DNA of 10,733 nucleotides. Origin: Actinomycetes bacterium. GTDB lineage: Bacteria; Actinomycetota; Actinomycetes; Mycobacteriales; Mycobacteriaceae. The position numbers were made by a program, and so were the translations under genes. Below, one piece after another: positions 5,319 through 10,733 of this stretch. Under the pieces are notes generated by a model that saw nothing but the letters and a program-made list of their open reading frames with translations, did no database searches and had not been told where the DNA came from. The DNA lies in the NCBI GenBank assembly GCA_022600695.1, contig JAHZJY010000257.1:1-10733 (forward strand), written 5' to 3'. Within the stretch, counting starts at the first letter, position 1; every line of letters begins with the position of its first letter.

Positions 5319-6395
5319 TCAGACGTTGAACCGGAACTCCACCACGTCGCCATCGGCCATCACATAGTCCTTACCCTCGATCCGGACCTTGCCTGCGGCT
5401 TTCGCCGAGGCCATGGACCCCGCGGCAGTGAGATCGTCGAACGACACCACCTCGGCCTTGATGAAACCCTTCTCGAAATCGGTATGGATCACCCCGGCTG
5501 CGCGCGGCGCGGTATCGCCCTGGTGGATCACCCAGGCGCGGGCCTCCTTGGGGCCGGCGGTCAGGTAGGTCTGCAACTTCAGCGTGTGAAATCCCGCGCG
5601 GGCCAACGCATCCAGACCGCGTTCGTGCTGTCCGATCGACTCCAGCAACTCGGCGGCGGACTCGTCGTCGAGTTCCTGTAACTCGGCTTCGATCTTGGCG
5701 TCGAGGAAGACCGCCTCGGCCGGCGCCACCAACGCGCGCAGGTCGGCCATCCTGGCCTCGTCGCCCAGGACGGACTCGTCAGCGTTGAATACGTACAGAA
5801 AAGGCTTGGTGGTCAGCAGGTTCAACTCGCGCAGCAGAGCGGCGTTCCCGGCGGCCCCGGCGAACAACGTGGTACCCGCGTTGAGTACCTGCTGGGCGAC
5901 AACCGCGGCCTCGTGGACCGGTTTGCGGTCCTTACTGTTGCGGGCCTCCTTCTCCAACCGGGGTATCGCCTTTTCCAAGGTCTGCAGATCGGCCAGGATG
6001 AGTTCGGTCTCGATGATCTCGATATCCGATCGCGGGTCCACGGCGCCGTCGACGTGGACGACGTCATCGTCGGCGAAGACCCGGACCACCTGGCAGATGG
6101 CGTCGCACTCGCGGATGTTGGCCAGGAACTTGTTACCCAACCCGGCCCCCTCGGAGGCGCCTTTGACGATGCCGGCGATGTCGACGAAGGCGACCGGCGC
6201 GGGCAGGATGCGCTCCGAGGAGAACATCTCCGCCAACGTCGCCAGCCGCGGATCGGGCAGTGGCACCACGCCCTCATTGGGCTCGATGGTGGCGAACGGA
6301 TAGTTGGCCGCCAGTACGTTGTTGCGGGTCAGCGCATTGAATAAGGTCGATTTACCGACGTTGGGCAGACCCACGATTCCCAGGCTCAGGCTCAC
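5319..6395 (-). CDS. ychF: Ribosome-binding ATPase YchF (Obg/OLA1 family)
   Basis: This encodes 358 aa, the normal length for YchF. The P-loop is GLPNVGKST at residues 9-17, the G3 motif is DIAG at 72-75 followed by the family-specific KGASEGAGLGNKFL, and NADE at 204-207 replaces the GTPase NKxD motif. That change is known to switch the specificity of this family from GTP to ATP. A helical insertion spans about 120-190. The C-terminal TGS domain (about 275-357) includes TYLTAGPKEARAW and HTDFEKGFIKAEV and ends VEFRFNV. YchF binds the ribosome and has been linked to translation fidelity and stress responses. The GTG start at 6395 matches the family N-terminus (xSLSLGIVGLPN); an open frame upstream to 6431 is not family-like. 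There is no Shine-Dalgarno. The gene is divergent from the DUF6542 gene and convergent with the hydrolase gene. Confidence 0.97.
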   Translation of the reverse strand: MSLSLGIVGLPNVGKSTLFNALTRNNVLAANYPFATIEPNEGVVPLPDPRLATLAEMFSSERILPAPVAFVDIAGIVKGASEGAGLGNKFLANIRECDAICQVVRVFADDDVVHVDGAVDPRSDIEIIETELILADLQTLEKAIPRLEKEARNSKDRKPVHEAAVVAQQVLNAGTTLFAGAAGNAALLRELNLLTTKPFLYVFNADESVLGDEARMADLRALVAPAEAVFLDAKIEAELQELDDESAAELLESIGQHERGLDALARAGFHTLKLQTYLTAGPKEARAWVIHQGDTAPRAAGVIHTDFEKGFIKAEVVSFDDLTAAGSMASAKAAGKVRIEGKDYVMADGDVVEFRFNV

Positions 6396-6404
6396 GGGTT
6401 CACA

Positions 6405-6410
6405 AGTGTA
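6405..6410 (-). promoter_or_regulatory. Probable -10 element for ychF
   Basis: On the minus strand TACACT lies 9 nt before the GTG start. This implies a leader of only about 2-3 nt with no Shine-Dalgarno, close to leaderless. Confidence 0.5.
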
Positions 6411-6486
6411 GGAGAACGCGGTCGGCGGCACGTTTCGCCTGGGCCACGCCAGGGCGTGCTGGCCGCGTTCACGCGACCGCAGCCGG

Positions 6487-6492
6487 TACGGT
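6487..6492 (+). promoter_or_regulatory. -10 element, leaderless start of the DUF6542 gene
   Basis: TACGGT fits TANNNT and stands exactly 6 nt (6493-6498) before ATG 6499. A transcript starting on the A of the start codon is therefore expected. Confidence 0.6.
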
Positions 6493-6498
6493 CTAGGG

Positions 6499-7626
6499 AT
6501 GCCGAATCAGCGGACGGCCGGTGCCGATCAGGGCCCGGCGTTCCCGCACCGCCCCAGTGTGCCGTGGTGGGGCGCGGTGCTGATCGCGGTGGCGGCCACG
6601 CTGACCGGCTTCGCGATCGAGGCCGCGTCCGGGCACCGGGAACTCGGGACCGTCTTCGCCGTTTGCTACGGCCTGGGTTGCATTGCCGCCGTGCTCGCCG
6701 TGCGCCAGTCCGGAATCTTCACCGCCGTCATTCAGCCACCATTGTTGCTGTTCGTCGCCGTACCGCTGGCCTATTTCCTGCTGCACGGGTCGGCGTTCAA
6801 CGGCGTCAAGGATATTGCGATCAGCTGCGGCTACCCACTGGTCGAGCGCTTCCCGCTGATGCTGTTCGTTTCGGCAGCGGTGCTGCTCATCGGGATGGTT
6901 CGTTGGTATCTCGCGATGTCGGCCCCGACCCGGCCACAGGGTGCGGAAGCCGCCGTCACAGCTGAGCGCCCCAGCCTGCTCGCCAACCTCACCGCGAAAC
7001 TGTCGTCCGCCTTCGCCGGGAACGGCGCCCAAACCCTGCGGACCGGCCGGGAGTCGGTCGATCCCCCGGCCCGGGCCCGGCACGGCGTCAACCGCCCCGC
7101 GGCCCAGCGTCGGCCACGCCCCGCGAGGCGGGCGGGCGAGCGCGAACCAGTCCGATCCCGCCGGAGCGGGCCGCGACGCGATGACAGACGAGCCGATATC
7201 GGTGACAGCCCACCACGGCCCCGACGGGACCCTGCCCGGCGGGCGGCGAGGGACGCCGACCGGGCCATGGATCCGCCACGCCGTCGGCCCCGCGAGCCCA
7301 GGGAGCCTCGCGATCCGCGCCGCACGCCGCCGCCGCGACGTGACGCATGGGAGCGACGGGACTACGCGGACTACCGGGAGCATCGGGACGGGTACCCAAC
7401 ACGGTCGGGCCGCAGCGGCGGCTACGAGCCGCCGATGTCCGGATCCCCGGACCACGGATATCGGACCCGGCCAGCGCACGACCCGTATCCGCCGCAGGGG
7501 CCGCGGCGCCGTCCCGCCCCTGGCAGCCGGGACAGCAACCGCCACCCGGTCTCCCGGGTGCGCTACCGCGACTCCGGTCCAGACGTCGACTTTCCCGAGG
7601 ATCGGCGGGACCGGCCGGTCCGCTAG
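6499..7626 (+). CDS. DUF6542 integral membrane protein with Arg/Pro-rich tail (Rv1111c-like)
   Basis: This encodes 375 aa in two parts. Residues 1-140 hold four predicted membrane helices: about 22-42, 50-69, 72-95 and 118-139. Residues from about 180 to the end form a disordered tail rich in Arg and Pro; I count about 55 Arg in the last 196 residues and no Lys. The tail also has repeated PREPREPRDPR-type units and many Asp, Glu and Tyr residues. The membrane part and its position between ychF and ispH match the actinobacterial DUF6542 protein (Rv1111c in M. tuberculosis), whose function is not known to me. The tail probably faces the cytoplasm if both termini are inside. It could bind acidic partners such as RNA, ribosomes or phospholipid headgroups; this is inference. 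The start is supported by the leaderless promoter 6 nt upstream. The gene ends 4 bp from the convergent ispH stop. Confidence 0.85.
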   Translation: MPNQRTAGADQGPAFPHRPSVPWWGAVLIAVAATLTGFAIEAASGHRELGTVFAVCYGLGCIAAVLAVRQSGIFTAVIQPPLLLFVAVPLAYFLLHGSAFNGVKDIAISCGYPLVERFPLMLFVSAAVLLIGMVRWYLAMSAPTRPQGAEAAVTAERPSLLANLTAKLSSAFAGNGAQTLRTGRESVDPPARARHGVNRPAAQRRPRPARRAGEREPVRSRRSGPRRDDRRADIGDSPPRPRRDPARRAARDADRAMDPPRRRPREPREPRDPRRTPPPRRDAWERRDYADYREHRDGYPTRSGRSGGYEPPMSGSPDHGYRTRPAHDPYPPQGPRRRPAPGSRDSNRHPVSRVRYRDSGPDVDFPEDRRDRPVR

Positions 7627-7630
7627 CCGG

Positions 7631-8629
7631 TTACGATCGAGCGCGCCGGATCTCCCGTGGCAGCGCGAACACCGTCGTCTCGTTAGCCGTCGTGACGGTA
7701 TGCACTGTGTCGTAACCGTATTCGGCCAGCCGCTCAAGAACACCGCTGACCAGGATTTCCGGTACCGACGCCCCCGAGGTGACACCGACCGTCGCCACGC
7801 CCTCCAGCCACGACGGGTCGAGGTCGTCGGCGTAATCCACCAGATGGGCCGCATCCGCGCCGGCGCCCAGGGCGACCTCGACCAGACGCACCGAGTTCGA
7901 GGAGTTGCCAGAGCCCACGACTACCACCAGATCGCACTCCGGTGCCATCGCCTTCACCGCACCCTGGCGGTTCTGGGTCGCGTAGCAGATATCGTCGCTG
8001 GGCGGATCCTGCAACTTCGGGAACCGCTCCCGCAGGCGCTCCACGGTTTGCATCGTCTCATCGACGCTCAGCGTCGTCTGCGACAACCAGATCACCTTGT
8101 CCTCGTCGCGAATGGTCACTGAGTCCACAGAGTCCGGACCGTCCACCAACTGCACGTGATCAGGAGCCTCGCCGGCGGTGCCGATCACTTCCTCGTGTCC
8201 CTCGTGACCGATGAGCAGGATGTCGTAGTCCTCCCGGGCGAACCGCTTGGCTTCGTTGTGCACCTTGGTCACCAGCGGACAGGTGGCGTCGATCACCTGG
8301 AGTTCGCGCTCGGCGGCCGATTCCCGGACCGTCGGGGCCACCCCGTGAGCGGAGAACACCACGATCGAGCCCTCCGGGACCTCGTCGGCCTCTGCGACGA
8401 ACACCGCGCCGCGTTTGGCCAGCGTGTCGACGACGTGGCGGTTGTGCACGATCTCGTGGCGCACGTACACCGGCGCTCCGTGGCGCTCCAATGCCCGTTC
8501 GACGGTCTCGACGGCGCGGTCGACGCCCGCGCAATACCCGCGCGGCTCGGCCAGCAGCACCCGCTTGCCGTCTCGGTGTGCTGGCAGGCCGGTCACGCCC
8601 GGAATCCCCATGTTGACGGTTGACGACAT
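7631..8629 (-). CDS. ispH: 4-hydroxy-3-methylbut-2-enyl diphosphate reductase
   Basis: This encodes the 332-aa last enzyme of the MEP pathway. It reductively dehydroxylates HMBPP to isopentenyl and dimethylallyl diphosphate in the cytosol, using a [4Fe-4S] cluster. All three cluster ligands are present: Cys33 ([10 protein letters not shown]), Cys117 ([11 protein letters not shown]) and Cys215 ([11 protein letters not shown]). Substrate-binding residues visible are His62 (EIVHN), His95 (SAHGV), His145 and the proton-relay Glu147 (GHEGHEE), and the SGNSSNS motif at 240-246. Residues 1-20 are a non-conserved extension; the conserved core begins at [14 protein letters not shown] 8629 is supported by TACCCT 6 nt upstream (leaderless layout). 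The older name is lytB, and by gene order it matches lytB2 (Rv1110) of M. tuberculosis. It is divergent from the lipid droplet gene (54 bp) and ends 4 bp from the DUF6542 gene, with no room for a terminator between them. Confidence 0.98.
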   Translation of the reverse strand: MSSTVNMGIPGVTGLPAHRDGKRVLLAEPRGYCAGVDRAVETVERALERHGAPVYVRHEIVHNRHVVDTLAKRGAVFVAEADEVPEGSIVVFSAHGVAPTVRESAAERELQVIDATCPLVTKVHNEAKRFAREDYDILLIGHEGHEEVIGTAGEAPDHVQLVDGPDSVDSVTIRDEDKVIWLSQTTLSVDETMQTVERLRERFPKLQDPPSDDICYATQNRQGAVKAMAPECDLVVVVGSGNSSNSVRLVEVALGAGADAAHLVDYADDLDPSWLEGVATVGVTSGASVPEILVSGVLERLAEYGYDTVHTVTTANETTVFALPREIRRARS

Positions 8630-8635
8630 GAAATC

Positions 8636-8641
8636 AGGGTA
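8636..8641 (-). promoter_or_regulatory. -10 element, leaderless start of ispH
   Basis: On the minus strand TACCCT lies exactly 6 nt (8630-8635) before ATG 8629, and no Shine-Dalgarno is present. Confidence 0.6.
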
Positions 8642-8670
8642 CGTTCTCCCCCGGCCGGGCGGGTCCGCCG

Positions 8671-8676
8671 TACGCT
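8671..8676 (+). promoter_or_regulatory. -10 element of the lipid droplet gene/xseA/xseB operon
   Basis: TACGCT lies 7 nt before ATG 8684, so the start of transcription should fall at or one base before the start codon. A GTG at 8678 is in frame but would lie upstream of the expected transcript start. Confidence 0.6.
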
Positions 8677-8683
8677 GGTGCGC

Positions 8684-9262
8684 ATGGCAACTGCTCCGTA
8701 CGGGATTCGTCTACTGGTCGGCGCCGCCGTGATCGCCATCGAGGAGACCCGCAGGCTGCCGCAGACGATCATCATGTACCCGATGACGGTGGCCAGCACC
8801 GTCGCCCAGATGGTGATGAAGATGCAGCAGGACCTCGCCGGTCTCGCGATCAAGGGCGACGCCGCCCTGGAGACCATCTTCCCGCCTAAGGACGAAAAGC
8901 CGGACTGGGCGACTTTCGACGAGGATCTGCCTTCCGAAGACCAGCCGCCGTCCAACGGCGAACGCCAGACCGAGGGTCGGTTTGCGCTGTACTCGGTGAC
9001 CGAGGGCGTCACCGCCCCGACCAAGTCCGGCGCCGTCAAGAATGCGGCCCCGAAAAGCAGCCCGGGAAGCGCCTCGAAGCCGCCGCCGATCGCCATTGAG
9101 ATGGACTATGAGTCGCTTACGCTGGCGCAGTTGCGGGCCCGCATCACGTCGCTGTCGGTGGCCGAGCTGCAGGCCTTGCTGACCTACGAGGAAGCCGGGA
9201 AGGCCCGCGCCCCGTTCCAGACCCTGCTGGCCAACAGGATCACCCGCGCGACAGCCAAGTGA
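8684..9262 (+). CDS. Lipid droplet-associated protein (Rv1109c-like)
   Basis: This encodes 192 aa and starts MATAPYG, as I recall for the mycobacterial Rv1109c family, which is annotated as lipid droplet-associated. Residues 1-58 form a hydrophobic, Met-rich amphipathic segment ([12 protein letters not shown], then [10 protein letters not shown] and AQMVMKMQQ) that could lie on a lipid surface. Residues 60-139 are acidic, then Pro/Ser/Lys-rich and likely disordered. Residues 140-192 form a compact helical domain ([28 protein letters not shown]) similar in look to SAP/Rho-N-like helix-loop-helix modules. No catalytic residues are seen. ATG 8684 is preferred over GTG 8678 because of the -10 element. 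The stop overlaps the xseA start as GTGA, so expression is coupled to exonuclease VII. The link between a lipid-surface protein and a nuclease is unexplained. Confidence 0.85.
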   Translation: MATAPYGIRLLVGAAVIAIEETRRLPQTIIMYPMTVASTVAQMVMKMQQDLAGLAIKGDAALETIFPPKDEKPDWATFDEDLPSEDQPPSNGERQTEGRFALYSVTEGVTAPTKSGAVKNAAPKSSPGSASKPPPIAIEMDYESLTLAQLRARITSLSVAELQALLTYEEAGKARAPFQTLLANRITRATAK

Positions 9263-10515
9263 GCAGCACGCCGCCCAGTGCTCCGGATGGATCCGCGGAC
9301 AACCCGTTCCCGGTTCGCGCGGTAGCCATCCGGGTGGCGAAGTGGATCGACCGACTCGGCACGGTATGGGTCGAAGGCCAGCTCACCGAGATCAAGGTCC
9401 GCAACTCGACCGCATTCATGGTGTTACGCGATCCGGCCGCCGATATGTCGCTCAGCGTCAGCTGCGGCGCCGCATTGGTGCGAAACGCGCCGGTGCGAAT
9501 AACCGAGGGCACCCAGGTGGTGGTGCGCGGCAAACCGCAGTTCTACACCGGCCGCGGTTCGTTCTCACTGCGGCTCAACGAGATTCGTGCGGTCGGCCTT
9601 GGTGAACTGCTGGAGCGCATCGAACGGCTGCGAAAGCTGCTCGATGCCGAAGGTCTGTTCGACCCGCGGCTCAAGCACCCGCTGCCGTTCCTGCCCAACC
9701 TGATCGGGTTGATCACCGGCCGGGCCGGGGCCGCCGAACACGATGTGACCACCGTGGCCGCCGGTCGCTGGCCGGCGGTGCGCTTCACGATCCGCAACAC
9801 CGCCGTGCAGGGGCCTACCGCGGTAGCCCAGGTCGTGGCGGCACTGCGGGACCTGGATCGCGATCCCGAGGTGGACGTCATCGTGATCGCCCGTGGCGGC
9901 GGGAGCGCCGAGGATCTCCTGCCGTTCTCCGACGAAACGTTGTGCCGGGCTGTCGCCGCGTGCCGTACACCGGTGGTCAGCGCGGTCGGCCACGAACCGG
10001 ACAACCCGCTGTGTGATCTGGTGGCCGACGTCCGTGCGGCCACTCCGACCGATGCCGCCAAACGGGTGGTCCCCGACACCGTCGCCGAACGGGCCAGGAT
10101 CGCGGAACTTCGGCTTCGTAGTGCCCGGGCGCTACGACACTGGGTCGCCCGCGAGCACCACCTGCTGACCCAGCTGCGCAGCCGCCCCGCACTGGCCGAT
10201 CCGCTGCGTCTGGTCACCGATCGGGCCGGCGAGATCGACCGCGCCCTGGCCGCGGCGCGACGTGATGTCAGCAGGCTGGTAGCCGCCGAGTCCGAGCGCA
10301 TCGGACATCTGAGCGCCCGGCTGTCGACCCTGGGGCCGGCAGCCACCCTGGCTCGCGGATACGCGGTGGTGCAGGCTGTCGCCGACTCCGCGTCCCACCC
10401 GGCGGCAGTGCTGCGGTCCACCGCAGCCGCCCCGGCCGGGACCACCTTGCGCATCAGACTTGCTGACGGTGCGATCGGAGCAGTGAGCACCGGGCAGGAG
10501 GATGGAGCCGCATGA
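9259..10515 (+). CDS. xseA: Exodeoxyribonuclease VII large subunit
   Basis: This encodes the 418-aa catalytic subunit of exonuclease VII. The enzyme degrades single-stranded DNA from both ends to short oligonucleotides and acts in mismatch and lesion repair. The N-terminal OB-fold (about 16-110) includes [11 protein letters not shown] and binds single-stranded DNA. The catalytic domain (about 135-265) carries GRAGAA at 154-159, [10 protein letters not shown] at 211-220, [17 protein letters not shown] at 241-257 and RAATPT at 259-264. Residues 270-360 are Arg/Ala/Leu-rich helices that form the long coiled region that recruits the small subunit. The remaining C-terminus contains the conserved LARGYAVV. 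The GTG start overlaps the upstream stop by 4 nt, and its own stop overlaps the xseB start as ATGA. Both point to coupled translation. Length and motifs are complete. Confidence 0.97.
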   Translation: MSSTPPSAPDGSADNPFPVRAVAIRVAKWIDRLGTVWVEGQLTEIKVRNSTAFMVLRDPAADMSLSVSCGAALVRNAPVRITEGTQVVVRGKPQFYTGRGSFSLRLNEIRAVGLGELLERIERLRKLLDAEGLFDPRLKHPLPFLPNLIGLITGRAGAAEHDVTTVAAGRWPAVRFTIRNTAVQGPTAVAQVVAALRDLDRDPEVDVIVIARGGGSAEDLLPFSDETLCRAVAACRTPVVSAVGHEPDNPLCDLVADVRAATPTDAAKRVVPDTVAERARIAELRLRSARALRHWVAREHHLLTQLRSRPALADPLRLVTDRAGEIDRALAAARRDVSRLVAAESERIGHLSARLSTLGPAATLARGYAVVQAVADSASHPAAVLRSTAAAPAGTTLRIRLADGAIGAVSTGQEDGAA

Positions 10516-10733
10516 CCGACGCCCAGGACACGACCACTCCGGTCAGCGAGTTGGGCTACGAACAGTGCCGAGATGAGCTGATCGAGGTCGTCCGCCTGCT
10601 CGAACAGGGCGGCCTGGACCTCGACTCGTCACTGACGCTGTGGGAGCGCGGCGAGGAGCTGGCTCGCCGATGCGAGGAACACCTCTCCGGGGCGCAGGCT
10701 CGTATCGAGGCAGCGCTCGCGGCGGCTGAGGAC
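10512..10733 (+). CDS. xseB: Exodeoxyribonuclease VII small subunit (partial at right edge)
   Basis: 74 codons are visible with no stop before the window ends. The family is about 80 aa, so nearly all of it is present. The conserved pattern is clear: [20 protein letters not shown], then [20 protein letters not shown], then a second helix. Together these form the helical hairpin, several copies of which bind the XseA helices in exonuclease VII. A 14-residue polar N-terminal extension precedes the core. ATG 10512 overlaps the xseA stop as ATGA, with AGGAGG at 10496-10501, so the subunits are translationally coupled. Confidence 0.95.
   Translation, partial: MTDAQDTTTPVSELGYEQCRDELIEVVRLLEQGGLDLDSSLTLWERGEELARRCEEHLSGAQARIEAALAAAED

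Noticed and set aside
6438..6453. CCTGG/CCAGG inverted repeat upstream of the DUF6542 gene
   Set aside because: Arms are only 5 bp in GC-rich DNA and there is no relation to the -10 elements.
6493..7854. 453-codon open frame on the minus strand across the DUF6542 gene and the ispH 3' end
   Set aside because: It is antisense to two well supported genes, is compositionally biased, has no recognisable domain, and arises from the Arg-rich coding on the other strand.
1..10733. Defence system, mobile element, CRISPR, toxin-antitoxin or biosynthetic cluster
   Set aside because: No transposase, integrase, nuclease-effector, paired small genes or repeat arrays were seen; the genes are conserved mycobacterial chromosome types.

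Overview
The window looks like chromosomal DNA from a mycobacterium (Mycobacterium sensu lato, probably non-tuberculous). Base composition is GC-rich throughout. The block xseB-xseA-lipid droplet protein-ispH-DUF6542 protein-ychF has the gene order and relative strands I remember for M. tuberculosis Rv1107c-Rv1112. The neighbouring pair bpoB/ephC (Rv1123c/Rv1124 in that genome) is also recognisable. I cannot name the species. There is no insertion sequence, phage gene, tRNA, rRNA or CRISPR array. Genes are tightly packed and the longest non-coding gap is about 107 bp.

Layout. (a) 1-146, minus: N-terminus of a DUF3556-type membrane protein that runs off the left edge. (b) 147-235: spacer with a perfect 15-bp inverted repeat. 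(c) 236-1495, minus: WS/DGAT-like acyltransferase. (d) 1527-2315, plus: short-chain dehydrogenase, divergent from (c). (e) 2299-4316, minus: a three-gene operon of two Mce-associated membrane proteins with a 4-nt overlap, then an epoxide hydrolase-like alpha/beta hydrolase. (f) 4424-5269, plus: an alpha/beta hydrolase, probably BpoB, divergent from (e). (g) 5319-6395, minus: ychF. (h) 6499-7626, plus: DUF6542 membrane protein with a long Arg/Pro-rich tail. (i) 7631-8629, minus: ispH. (j) 8684-10733, plus: lipid droplet-associated protein, xseA and xseB (cut by the right edge), joined by 4-nt overlaps.

The right half is core: isoprenoid synthesis (IspH), a ribosome-associated ATPase (YchF) and exonuclease VII (XseA/XseB). 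The left half is an accessory lipid-type neighbourhood: acyltransferase, dehydrogenase, epoxide hydrolase and orphan Mce-associated proteins. It could serve uptake or modification of lipid substrates, but no substrate can be read from the sequence.

Regulation: several genes (SDR, DUF6542, ispH and, within 1 nt, the lipid droplet gene) have a TANNNT hexamer about 6 nt before the start codon and no Shine-Dalgarno. That is the signature of leaderless mRNAs, which are common in mycobacteria. I found no convincing new multi-gene system. The best items for a second look are the inverted repeat at 160-223, the paired GTGCGG dyads at 4336-4396, and the linkage of orphan Mce-associated proteins to an epoxide hydrolase.
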